A DNA stretch of 64,000 bases from Acanthornis magna (Eukaryota > Chordata > Aves > Passeriformes > Acanthizidae): assembly GCA_036785705.1 (NCBI GenBank), contig JAWUZG010000160.1, positions 248,001-312,000 on the forward strand, given 5' to 3'. The notes beneath the pieces were generated by a model. That model was not told where the DNA came from. It saw only the letters and a program-made list of their open reading frames with translations, and searched no databases. The stretch's first letter is position 1; every line of letters begins with the position of its first letter. Both the position numbers and the translations under genes were made by a program. Below, piece after piece: positions 11,156-22,443 of the stretch.

Positions 11156-12544
11156 AAAACCCCCCAGCTAAGAGACTGCAGCAAACTGCACCCCTTCCCC
11201 CTCCTCCCCATCCTGGCTACATCTTTCATCTCTTAAGTACCTGTCCTTCTCATCCCTTTGGCAACAAAAGGGAGAAAAATTCCCTGAGAGAAAGAAAAAC
11301 AGAAAAATCCTCACCTTTAAGAGGAGGTCCATGCAGAGCCACAAAAATATACCGTTCCCTTTAGGAGCCCATTGGTGCATCCCACAGCAGCATTTGCCTG
11401 TGGATAATACAGAGTGAGGAATCTCCCTGAGTGTCCAACAGGTCCATGGCATTGTTCCCTGGCTGCTGGGCAGCAAGCCACCCCACAAGGAAGGCTTTTC
11501 CTGGGCCATATTTAGGCACTCTTCCATTTTTCTCATTCACACCCTGAGACTTGATTTACCTCCCATGGATTCTTCTCCCAAAAGGGAACAACTCTGTCCA
11601 TCCTTGGACCACTGCACAGGAATCTGTGGAAATGCCTGTGTGTCCCTCAGGGGCTGATTCCCTGGAAAATCCACTCCATCCTGCCCTGAATTCTCCTGCT
11701 TGGGCATTCCCTGCTCCTGCTCTCACCCCCTGATCCCTGGATCCACTTGTGAAGCCCCTGCTCGATATTTCCACACTTTTCCCTCTCACCTGGCAGCCAC
11801 ATCAAAGAACGAAAAATTCTTTCTGGAAGCTTCGAAAAGGCTGCATGTTTTGTACAGGAAGGAGGATGGTCCAGGTCAGGTTGCTGAGTAGATTGTTGTT
11901 GTCTTTGCAGGAGTTTTGGGGCTCTCTCAGTCCCTAGGTCAGAGGGACAAAATGATCAATTGCTGCATTTCTGGACTGCTTCCCTCACAGCTGCCCCTGC
12001 AGGGGGGGTTTCCAGCCAGCCCTGCTCTCAAAACCATCACAGGCCCTCACAGAGCCACTGCTTGGGCTCCCATTGGATTTTGTGCTTCTTGCAGGGCTGA
12101 GCAAACCACATCCAGTCCTTTTTCTGCCACACAATTCTCACCTTGGAGCAGCTCTATAGCTGTGAGAATCAAAGCCAAGGGGGCGGCTGGGAGCCTCAGG
12201 TCCTGGCTGTCCCTGGGGCTGGCCAGAGCAGGGCTGGCCAATGGCCACCCCTGGGCAGTGGGGATGTGCCATGGCTGGGCCCCAGCCTTGGATGGGCATA
12301 GGCTGCAAGGAGGAGGAGTTTGGGAGCTCCTTCCTGCCTGGGACTCCATTCCCAAGCTGCTCTTCCTGGCTCACATTCAGTTTTCCGTCACAGTGCTGGG
12401 GGGGAGGATGGGACAGGAGGGTCCTGGAGTGTTGTGGGCAGAGGGGGAGACGGCTGGGAGGTCACAAGCTTTTTATCTGGAGGGTCTCATCTGTCTCCTG
12501 GTTCCCAGCTCTGAGACTCTGCTGCGGGGGTGGTTTTTTGGGGT

Positions 12545-12790
12545 TGTCAGGAAAGTGAATACACAAATATGTGTCCAAAAAGGAGAGAGAGGAGTCCTGT
12601 AACTTTATTCATGAGTAAAGGGAGAGGTCATGGATATTTCCCATGGAGTGTCTCCAATTGCTAGAGGACACAGCCTCTTCTTATTGCACTTTCCTGGCCA
12701 CAAGTTCCCTCTCTCTTTCCCCATTGGCTGAGGTACTCAAGAGATACAGACTTCCCAGAATGGCTAATGCAGAGCCCCTTCTGATATACA
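12545..12790 (-). mobile_element. 3' LTR of a truncated endogenous retrovirus
   Basis: On the minus strand the segment runs from TGTATATCAG to TTCCTGACA, about 246 bp with TG...CA ends. It is immediately preceded by a purine tract (12791-12810, minus strand) of the polypurine-tract type. AATAAA is present (plus-strand TTTATT 12604-12609). This is the 3' end of a provirus, and no 5' LTR is visible in the window. Confidence 0.65.
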
Positions 12791-12899
12791 TCCCCCCCTT
12801 CTTCTTTTTCTTATGTCTCTGTTCCTGTCGTTTATTAACAATCTGGGGCAAATCAATCAGTGCAATTCCGATGGAAATCCTTCCCATTGTTTCTTCCAT
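12791..12899 (-). pseudogene. Endogenous retrovirus 3' coding relic (env tail-like)
   Basis: A short open frame runs on the minus strand into the polypurine tract and LTR at 12790. It ends in a run of lysines just before the tract. This is the position of an envelope C-terminal tail, so it is read as a fragment of that kind. Only the last few dozen codons are present. Confidence 0.4.
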
Positions 12900-13453
12900 C
12901 TCTCAGTATCGGTCTTGTCTCACCGGCAGACTCAGCTCTTAGCTGACCAGCCATTTGTTTGTAAAGATGCTCCCTTATTCCTTTCACGGTGGTTCTTGGG
13001 GGCTGTTGGGGTCTCTTCCCTCCCTAAGTGACACTGCCCCCTTATCCCTGTTTCACCTTTCTGGGGTTTTCTCCCCCACAGAATGGTCTTGGAGGCCTGT
13101 GGGATTTGGGGCAGGGGCTGCACCTTGCGGGTTCCCAAAGGGGGACTGGGGGCTCCAAGGCTGGGGGGGGCTGTCAAGTGGGGGTATAGAGTCGATGGGA
13201 CACCTCCCAAGGTGTGACACCTCAGAGGTCACGGTGCCCCACAGGAGACAGTGGAAGTGGGCAGGGACCCCCAGAACAGGGCTCCCCAGGATGTGCCACC
13301 CCTGGGACAGGGAGCCCCCTGGAAAATATGTCCAGGGACCCCCCCAGAACCTCCACCCCTCCAGGACAGGACCCCCCTTGATGTGCCCCCCCAGAACAGC
13401 GCCTGCCCTCCCCATCTGACTCCCAGCATAAACAGCCTCGTCCTTCTGCTGCA

Positions 13454-13473
13454 GGAAACACGAAGTGAAAGTG
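13454..13473 (+). promoter_or_regulatory. ISRE/ETS-IRF-like element upstream of copy 3
   Basis: GGAAACACGAAGTGAAAGTG lies 974 bp before the ATG. The first GAAA is changed to CGAA, so it is weaker than in copies 2, 4, 6 and 9. Confidence 0.45.
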
Positions 13474-14330
13474 CTGGGGAGGCACAGTTGGACACCTGCA
13501 TTCCCCACAGTTCCCCCCAGCCCTCCCTGTCCCCCAGCACCTCCTTTTTGTCCTCCCTGGGGTCTCCCAAACCTGCTTAGGTGCTCTCTGGGATTTCTGA
13601 GCCAGGAAGTGTGGGAGGAGAATGTTCAGAAATGAGGAAAATAAAGAACAAAACAGAAATAAAGAGAGGAAAAAGCCTCGTGGAGGGAGGTGGCAGAAAA
13701 CAGGAGCCCCCTGGGAGTCTCCTGTGGTGTCCCTCAAATCATGAGCCCTCCAGGGGGGTTGCACTGGGCCCTGGGTCACCCCAAAATCTGAGGCACCCAG
13801 GGAAGGAGCAGTGACTAATGTGCCCACCCAGCCACTGCCCATCCCCCTGAGAACCCAACCCCGGGATCCCCATTCCTGGAATCCCCCTCCTTGGGACTTG
13901 CATCAGGGGACTCTCATTCCCCAGGACCTCCATTGCCCAGGATCTGCCTTCCCTTCACCCCATCCCATGAGCCCCCCATTCCTCCAGGACCCTGATTCCC
14001 TTGGCCCACCCCCCACTCAACCGCCACCCCCATCCCAAGGAGCAGCATGCCATGTCCCCAAATCTCTGGAGGCCATGTTTCCCCGGGAACCCCATGCCTG
14101 GGCCCTCCCACCCCTGAGGACCCCCATTCCCAGGTACCCCATCCATACAGGCATCCTATCTGCCAAGGACCACATTCCCTGTGACACTCGGCCGCAGCTC
14201 CCCACATCCCCTGCTCCCCCCACTCCTGTGAACACCATGTCCCACCATGTCCCACTGTGTCCCACGGTGTCCCCACCCTGTCCGCACCCACCACCGTCAT
14301 CTGCCATGAACACATGGGGGCAAGACGTAA

Positions 14331-14350
14331 CCCTGCTTCCTTCCCCTTTG
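14331..14350 (-). promoter_or_regulatory. PU.1-like purine box, copy 3
   Basis: Minus strand CAAAGGGGAAGGAAGCAGGG, about 78 bp before the ATG. Confidence 0.45.
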
Positions 14351-14427
14351 GCCACAGAGGCACCACCCAGGGGACAGCTGCCCCTGGTAGTGTGTGACAG
14401 TGAGCCTGGATGGCCGGGGACACTGGG

Positions 14428-17400
14428 ATGGCCCGGCAGGTGGCACTGCTCCTGTGGGGTGAGTGCACCGGGCACAGGCCTGATGCCCCATGGGATGGGC
14501 CCTGGTGAAGCAGAGAGCGGTGGGGAGGGGACACAGGGGGGCTGCGGGGTCCCCTGAGGTCCCCAATGCCAGCAGAGTGTTGGTGTGACTGGAGAAGTGG
14601 GGTGGCTGTGGGGACACCCAGAGGGGGACACAGGGATGCAGGGACAGGGATAAGGGGACAAGCGCTGTGGAGATGGGCCATGGGGACAAATGCTGTGGGG
14701 CTGATAGGGATGACATGTGCCAGAACAGGGTGGCTATGGTGTCCTCATGCCCAGGGAGTCCACAGTGTCCCCATGTGCTGCCTCAGCCTGGGGTGGCCAA
14801 AGTTTCCCCATCCCTGAAGTGTCCATGTCACACAGATGTGGTTCATGGGCAGCTGTGACACAGACATGGCCCCCAGCCTCTCCAGACCTGTTGGGGACCA
14901 TGTCTGAGCACTTTCCTACAAGAAACGCTGTTCCCAAAAGGACAGTTTGGGGACAGCCCCACACCCCGACCCCCAAGTGCTGCTCTCCCTGAGATTCCAC
15001 CACCACCCAGCCGCTCTCCCTTCTCCCTTCCAGCACAGATTCTCGGCCTCACTGGTGAGTCCTCAAGGGGGTGACAGTCCCCACCCCGCCGTCCCCAGCC
15101 CCATGGTGGCCCTGGCAGGCTGGTGTCCCCTGTCACCCGCAGGTGCCCAGACCGCCTAGCTTGTTGTGAGTCCCACCTGGATGCCAGCAGTGCTGTGGGA
15201 CCGGGTGATACTGTCCTGCCGGGGCTCAGGGACTGCTGGTGCCACCACCTGGTACAGTGATGGGTGGCTCTTCTGGCCGAAGGGACCCAATCACTTCCTT
15301 GTCACTGAGAGAGGCACCTACCAGTGTGAGAGACCTGGCACTGGGCTCAGCCCAAATGTGAGCGTCCTAAATGGTGAGGGGGGATGGGGATGGGTGCCCT
15401 CCCTGAGGCTCTGGGTGGGCTTCACTCCCTGGGTGGCCTTGCACCCCTCAGTGCCCCCAGAGCCCCCCAGTGTGACATGTCTCCCCTGTCCCACAGACCC
15501 GTTGGTGCTGCAGGTGCCAGCATGGGCACTGGTGAAGGGGGACACAGTGACACTGCGCTGCCAAGTCAGGCAGGACAAATCGGTCACAGGCGTGCGATTT
15601 TACCACGATGGGAAGGATCTGGGGGGGCCCCTCAATGGGACCGAGCTGTCCCTGTCCCCCCTGCAGCTGCACCACAGTGGCTGCTACCACTGCAGTGGCT
15701 TGGTGAAATCTACACTGCCACAGCGGAGGGAGTTGGCATCGGTGACAGTGACAGTGCACGGTGAGTGTGGGAATGGGGATGGGGAACCCCGAAATCCTCT
15801 GAGAATTCCCCCATCACTGCCTGGGTTCCTAATCCCTCCCTGTGGCAACCACGAATTCCCAGGACCCTCTCCAGGTCCCCCATCCCTCTCCGGGTCCCCC
15901 ATCCCTCCCTGGCATCCCACACCCCTCCCCAGACCCCAGCATCATCCTCTGCTCTCCCTTCCCTACCTGGCTCCAGCCTCCTATCCCCATGTGCCCCCAG
16001 TCCCTCCCTGATGTGCCCCCACTCATCTCTCTGAGCCCCCACATCCTCCCTGAGGCGCCTCTGTCCCTCCTCTTATCTGGCATCACTGCCTGGGTCACCT
16101 CACCCGTGCCTGTGCTCCCTCCATTGTCCCCAGGTGCCTCCATCCCTCCCTGTGTCCCATTCTCCTTCACTGGGGTCACCTCCACCCCACTCCGAAGACC
16201 CCTCCTGTCCCTCCCCCTGTTCCCCACTCCTCCCATGTCTCCCATCGCACCCATCTCCCCCTGCAGGGGTCCCACTCTCAGGGGTGTAACTGTTGATGCA
16301 GTCCCCCAGGGGACAGGTGGCACTGGGTTACCGCCTGGTGCTGAGCTGCGCAGTGGCCTTGGGGACAGGTCCCCTGTCCTTCTCCTGGCACTGGGTTGCT
16401 CCGGGATACCACTGGGCACCAGCCCCGGCCTGGAGCTGAGCCACGTCAGGGATAAGGACTGTGATCACTACCAGTTTCAGGCCAGCGACAGGGACAGTGT
16501 GGCCGAGCACCCCCCACTGAATGTCGCCATCCTGGGGGAATGTGACCCTCGGGCTGGGAGTGACCCCACCCACGGAATTCCCAATTCCTCTCATCCCACA
16601 CCAGGTGCCAGCCCCTCCCCCAGCCTCAGCCCCGTCTCTGTCCCCGCAGTGCCCGTGGCCAATGCCACCATCACCCTCAGCCCCTCGGCACACCAGGTGG
16701 GCGTAGGTGACCCCGTGACCCTGCGCTGCTTGGTGCAGGTGGACTCAGCACCTGTCACATTCGCCTGGCTGCACAACGGGCAGGAGGAGGCCTGGGGTGC
16801 TGTCCTGGAGCTTGGGGACATCGATGTGGGACATTCAGGCACCTACCAGTGCGTGGCCACCAACCAGCTGGACGGGCGCCGTGTGTTCCAGGCTCTCAGC
16901 CCAGAGCTGGTCATGGTGGTGACACCGCATGGATCCAGGAGCACAGGTGGGGTCACACAGGGTCACTTTTGGGGGTGCAGGACCCATGGGGTGATGGGTG
17001 TCCCTGGTTTGTCCCCCTCTGCCCCTGGCAGTGACACAGAGGGGTCAAGGCACAGGAGGGGTCACCTGTGGTCACCAGGGATTTCGGGACCCCTAGGGTG
17101 ACAGGTGACCCCAGTGTATCCCACTCTGTCCCCAGGAGTGATTGTAGGGGTCATTGGGTCCCTGCTGTTCCTGGTCCTGCTCGTGGCTGTCATCATGGCC
17201 TGGCACTGGTGGCACCGCATGGGTGGGTGGCAATGGGGGACAGGGGTTGTGGGGAGTGGTGGGAAGGCCCCCAGAGTGGGGGGACAATAAGGCAGCACCC
17301 ACAGCCCTGACGTGAGAGGGGCTGAACCCCCAGTGAGGTTTCTCAGGCTCCTGTGGAGTTCAGGGAGGTGTTGGAGAGTCGTGCAGGGATGTTGGGGGTT

Positions 17401-18239
17401 CTTTCAGGGATCCTGGGGGACTTTGGAGGTTCCTCCTCCCTGCTGGGCTTGGAGTTCTTGGGGCTGAGTGAGCTGGGGGCACTGGGGTGGTTCAGAGTTT
17501 CTGGGGGGCTTCAGGGATGCCCGGGTGTCCTGGAGGGATTTGTGGGTCCTGTGGGGGTTCAGAATTCCTGTGCAGGGTCAGGGCCCCAAGGACCCCACAG
17601 TCACCCCCACCTCTTTCCTTTGCAGCCAAAAGGAAGCACCAGGACAGGTGAGTGGGGGGCTCCAGCCATGACCCCCTTTCACCCAAACCCCCAGGACCAC
17701 CCATCCCCTCCCACACACGCCCTTCTCCCCTCAGGGCCCCCCCAGAGACCCCAACCCCCCTGGTGGAAGACCCCCAGATGACCTACATGCACCTGCTTGG
17801 CCAAATGGGCTACCGTGGGAACCCAGTGACATCTATGAAAATCTATAACAAAAGTTGTGACACTCTGGGAAGTGGGTGGCACTGGGGCCACTGGGGGCAC
17901 TGGGGGCGCTGGGCTTTCCTTCTCCACAGCTCCTGTGCTTGCCCATCCCATTCGGGAGGTGGTCACAAGTCGGGCAGGGCTGCACAGGGCACACAGTGCT
18001 CCCAGTTCCCCACACCAAGGACCACGAGGGGTTTCCCTGTCCCCCTTCCTGTATACCCAGGCTCTCCCCACTCCCCTGCCAGTGCTCCCAGTAACCCCAG
18101 GGGCTCCTTACTCCTCTTCCCAGCACCTCCCTATTGCTCCCAGAATATCCAGGGGCTCCCCTTTCCCCTCTCAGTACCCCCATCATCCCAGTGGCTTCCC
18201 CTTCCTCCTCCCACTGCCAGAGAGGCACGGGACCCCTGA
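14428..18239 (+). pseudogene. FCRL-like receptor copy 3, pseudogene lacking D3
   Basis: Exons: signal 14428-14458 and 15034-15054, D1 15143-15373, D2 15497-15760, D4 16267-16535, D5 16650-16946, transmembrane 17136-17222, juxtamembrane 17626-17647, tail from 17735. D1 has an in-frame TAG at 15157-15159, six codons into the exon where sister copies have CAG. D4 has TAA at 16287-16289, a 1-base deletion near 16400, and GG in place of the GT donor. D3 is absent: the D2 donor runs straight into sequence resembling the intron after D3. The tail motif reads MTYMHL, and a 1-base deletion just after it shifts frame, so the copy 4-type ending with YEDL is lost and reading continues to 18239. D2, D5 and the transmembrane exon are intact. 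A full-length product is not expected. Confidence 0.8.
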
Positions 18240-20128
18240 TTTGAGAGCAAAATGCAGGTTTTTGGTTAAACTGGCAGAAATGGTGTTTATTTGTTCAGCT
18301 CTCTCGGCCTTTAGCAATGGGATTCTCCAATTCTGGGCTCCCACTAAAAACCAGGGGCTGCTGCCCCTCCCCTCCCAGTGGAGGCACAAAAGGCAAAGAT
18401 CCCAAAGGGCTGAGAGAAGAACAATTTCCTACAAACAGCAACGAGAGAAAAAAACCAACAGCAACAAGTTTCAGAATCAAAAGGGTCACAAAAGGAACAA
18501 TTTCCAGGGAGAGGTCCCCACAAGAAACAAGCCCCAGACCCTGCCCCCGGCACGTTTCCTCCACCAGGAGGAACCTGGCAGGGCCCTGGACCTTCATTGC
18601 TTTGATGGCCAAAGCGGCCTTCAGGAGGCTCTGGATTCTCTTCTCCCCTGTCTCAAAACCCTCCTCTGCCATGTTCCCCGACACAATGATGTCACCAAGG
18701 CCCTGTGGGTGTTCCGGAGCCTCTTCCTTTTCCAGGGCAGTCGGGATCAGTCCCTGGCACAGGGTGGGGCTGTGTTTTCAGATGGTTCCAGGGGCTCTGG
18801 ACGCCCCTCCAGGTCAAGGCAAACTGTGTCCTGCCCTCTGCTGCCAAAACAATGGGGACAAATGCATTGGAAACGTCCATGGTGGCACCACTTGGCTGCA
18901 TCGGCCTCCAGCTCATCCAAAATGTCAGGCACAGCCGCTCTCAGTGGGGCTGGCATTTGTTTCCAGCCCCCACACTTCCTGTCCGTGGCCACTCTCCGCT
19001 GGACTCATGTGCTGGCCATTTGAGGCCCTTGAAGGTTCAGCGGCTCCGCCTGAGCACTCCCAGCTCTCCAGGTCACGGCTCATCCCAGGGATGGGGTCCT
19101 GCAGTCCCAGTTGGTGCCATGTTGCCAACAGGGTCCTGTTGTGGTGTCCGTCGGTCCCTGTTGCTCTTGCACCCTCAGCAGCCCCACAGCAGAAGGGTCT
19201 GGGGAGAGCCCCGGCCAGGGATTGAGCTGTGGAATTGCCTCTGTCTCCACAGCAGCTCTGCCAGAGCCCAACGATGCTCTTTGAGCTCCCTGAAATCCCC
19301 ACTCTGGCACCCGCAGCCCCTCGTGCCCCTCCTCCCTCCCTGCGCTCGCTCTGCAGGGCTGTTCCTCTCACAGCCTCTGGCTCCTCTTGGCTGCTGCAAT
19401 TCCATCACTGCCATCCCTTGGATTTGCCCTTCCCAGCTCCGGGCCGACCCTGCCCAGCGCCCCCCAGCCTGTTCCGGGGCACCCCTCGAGTCCTGAGAGC
19501 TGTTGGGGGTGTCGCCATGGCAACAGTGAGTCCCGACACATTGCGACAGTGACTTCGGACTTGCTGTCACAGTCGGTTTGGACACATCACCACTGTTGTT
19601 CTCCGCACCCTATGACAATCCCAGCGCTAGCAGCGCGATGGCAGCTGTGACCTGTGCCGGGGCTCTGAGTCCAAGATTCCTCTCCTTACGTGCTGGCACG
19701 TCCCTGGGGTCCCTGGTCGCCCACCACCCCGGCCCCTCTATTCCAGAGCCTCCCTTCCAGCCCTCCCCTGCTCGCCCAGCTGTGCCCCCTGCCAGCCCCA
19801 GGGCCGGGACCAGCGGAGGCTCCAGAGCAGCTCCGGGGATCAGAAACTGTTCAGGGAATGCCGGGTATGGGGCTTTGGGCACCGGGGAGCACCAGGCAGG
19901 GCTGGAGCTGGCAGTGGGGTGAACGCACTGTGGGGAATGGGCGTGTCTGGCTTTGCCACCCCTAACACTTTCATTTTCTTGCCCCAGGCGTCCGAGGCCA
20001 GCCTGAGCTGCTGCTCCTGGCAGATTTCATTTGAGAGAAATTCATGGACGTTTGCAAATTCAGGAGGCAGGATCCCACTTAGGCAGCAGGCACCTGGCCT
20101 CGAAGAATGGCCCTTTCCCACAGGAAAG
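18240..20128. other. 3' flank of copy 3 with retroviral relics
   Basis: This non-coding stretch is repeated, inverted, at about 51069-53480 downstream of copy 8. It includes a degraded reverse-transcriptase segment on the minus strand (about 18500-18910). No AATAAA was found close to the copy 3 stop. Confidence 0.6.
18500..18910 (-). pseudogene. Degraded retroviral reverse-transcriptase relic
   Basis: On the minus strand, pieces in shifting frames resemble the retroviral RT palm. One is an AFVPIVLAAEG stretch followed by TWRG. Another, further on, is a GDIIVSGN stretch where a YxDD catalytic box would be expected. The catalytic aspartate pair is not intact and several stops and frameshifts intervene. 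A sister relic in the other orientation is at about 52870-53220. Confidence 0.6.
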
Positions 20129-21840
20129 TGTCCTGGTTTAAAAGAGCAATGTCGGCTGAGGAAGGCAGGAATCTTCCTGGAATAGGAAGAGCCCTCCCTC
20201 CAAATTATTATAACTTTGAAATTGTGGAGCTTTCAGGCAAAAATGCAGAAAAAGGAATAACAGTTCTTTGCTAGAAAATGAATAGAACAGAACAGAACAG
20301 AACAGAAACAGCAAGACAATAACGAAAGCTTTCAACATGCTCAGTGCTATTTTTTCCCCTTTGGTGTGCTTATGACCACAGCTGGCAGGAAGCTGTGGAG
20401 GCGTCAGGAGGCAAAGGCTGCAGGGACTCACTCGAAGCTGTCAGGGAGGGTTATAATGAGAGCTCAGAACTTGCCCGGGTGGTAACAACTGGCGCCGGCA
20501 CGGCAGGGACAGAAGGGGGTGCTCCCCTGCAAACCCACGCGGGCCGTGTCCGGTCTCGGCACTGGACGTTGCCCCAGTCGGAGTCAGCGGGGCCGGCCGG
20601 GATCCTCTCGCCAGCAGCGGGCACAGGCAGGGCGCAGGCAGAACTCGATGGCGGTGCTGAGCTCCGGCACTTTCGAAAGCCCAGGACGAGAGCGCACGGC
20701 TCCCGGCACCGGCACCAAGGACAGCTCCCGCTCCCGGAGCGCCACACAGCACCAGCAGCTAAAACTGCCCAGCCCCTATGGCCCTCCCCTCGCCAAACGA
20801 TTCCCTTGGTGTGTGAGGCTCTCAGCCACGCCTTTTGCGTGTGCTCACTTGCTGCTGTCCTTCATGGACTCACCCCTTCCTCCTGCCAGCGTCGCCACCA
20901 TGATCACCGGAAAAAACTCACGGAGAAGCCTAAACCCATAACAAGGACCACAGAGAGGACACGGGGAATTGGGATGTGTGCTGGAGTGACATAATGATAA
21001 TCCTGTATTCCCTATCATTTGCATGTATGCCTAGGAATGTGATCCTGTAGCTTTAACTGTGTTCAGCAGCCAGGAGAAGCTCTGCCAGCGCGAGAGCTTT
21101 TGAAACTCTGCCCCGACTCTTCCAGGGAAGGGTGAGAGAGGAAGAGACATTCCAGAGTCAGGCTGCTGCTACGGCTGTGGCTGCTGCTACTGCTGTGGCT
21201 GCTGCTTGGGGTTTTCCTCCTCCCTGGGATTGCTTTTTTTGTTGGTTTTTTTGGACTTTTTCCTCAACTTGCTTTCTTATCCAAGAACCTGAGGAATCCC
21301 CAGAGGACAGTGGACGAGAATCCTCCAGGGAGAAACCAGAACAACTCCATCGCCCCCACCCCCACCCCCACCCCCAGGAACCCTGGAACAGGGGAAGCTA
21401 TGCCTGAGGAAAAGGACACCAGAGTTCATCAATTGTTTACTCAGGTTAAATAATTCCTTTTCCCCTTTCCCCTTCCCCTGTGCCTTGCAGGGCACCCGGC
21501 ATGTTCTGTTAATTTTTTAATTTTTTTATCAAGATTTTTTCACTTTCATCTGAGATATGCTGTTGTTGTGGGGGAGGGGGTGCCAGAAACCTTTGCTGTG
21601 GGGGAGGCAGCTATTGAGAGTGCTTTCCACCTAGGAAATTTGTCTCTAATCCGAGACAGGATGGAAACCCCACCTGTGCCCTGGCAGCACGGGGACAGGA
21701 GCTGAGAGGAACAACAACCACTGCGGGAAATTCTTCAAGGATAGATCTGCTCCAGTCTCCCATGGGCAAGTCCTCAGTCAGAACAGGAGGGATGATGTCA
21801 CTTCCCACCCTCTGGAAGAGACCTCCAGGTCAAATTGTTC
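20129..21840 (+). mobile_element. Old LTR-like element, interrupted by a younger solo LTR
   Basis: It starts TGTCCTGGTTTAAAAGAG, related to the TGTCTTGGTTTG starts at 40721 and 34228. A reverse-complement copy lies at about 50070-51068. Within it sits the younger LTR 20977-21658, so its own sequence is about 1 kb. The 3' boundary is approximate. A short AGAAC repeat is at 20284-20306. Confidence 0.55.
20977..21658 (+). mobile_element. Solo LTR with perfect 5-bp target duplication
   Basis: The 682-bp insert has TG...CA ends (TGTGCTGGAG ... CCGAGACA) and is flanked by GGATG at 20972-20976 and 21659-21663. The paralogous block at 50239-50243 has the unoccupied site, which proves this is an insertion. 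It contains a C-rich run of CCCCCA units near 21352-21376. Confidence 0.8.
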
Positions 21841-22443
21841 TTCTCTCTGCCCTTTGGGATCTTTGACTTTTGTGCCTCCACTGGAAGTGGTGGGGCAGCA
21901 GCCCCTGGTTTTCAATGGCAGCCCAAAATTGGAGAATCCCATTGCTAAAGGCCGAGAGAGCTGAACAAATAAACACCATTTCTGCCAGTTTAACCAAAAA
22001 GCTGCATTTTCCTCTCAAATCAGGGGTCCTGTGCTTTTCTGGCATTGGGAGGAGGAAGGGGAAGCCACTGGGATCAGAGGGGTACCGAGAGGGGGAATGG
22101 GGAGCCCCTGGATTTTCTGGGAGCAATAGGGAGGTGCTGGGAAGAGGAGTAAGGTGCCCCTGGTGTTATTGGGAGCTCTGGGAGGGGAGTGGGGAGTGCC
22201 TGGGTGTACAGGAACGGGGACAGGGGACCCCCTCGTGGTGCTTCGTGTGGGGAACTGGGAGCACTGTGTGCCCTGTGCAGCCCTGCCCGACTTGTGACCA
22301 CCTCCTGAAAGGGATGGGCAACCACAAGAGCTGTGGAGAAGGAAAGCCCAGTGCCCCCAGTGCCCCAGGTATCCCCAGTGCCCCAAGTGCCCCCAGTGGC
22401 CCCAGGGCCCCCAGTGGCCCCAGTGCCGCCACTTCCCAGAGTG

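Larger units (their letters stand above)
8421..12373. repeat. Direct duplication, right copy (partner 929-4884)
   Basis: Counterpart of 929-4884. It spans the D5 exon to the downstream spacer of copy 2 and breaks off at 12373, where unrelated sequence starts. Confidence 0.85.
9890..13453. other. Intergenic spacer between copies 2 and 3
   Basis: It contains the copy of the old LTR, the inverted-spacer module, the retroviral 3' fragment at 12545-12899, and from about 13190 the conserved upstream module of the receptor genes. No host coding exon was recognised. Confidence 0.6.

Noticed and set aside
15842..17101. 419-codon frame across copy 3 D4 and D5
   Set aside because: It joins intron, a frameshifted D4 and D5 without splicing. 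Its length comes from the absence of stops in C-rich introns.
17857..19023. 388-codon frame downstream of copy 3
   Set aside because: It lies in the duplicated flank over an antisense RT relic; the paralogous copy is not open in the same way.
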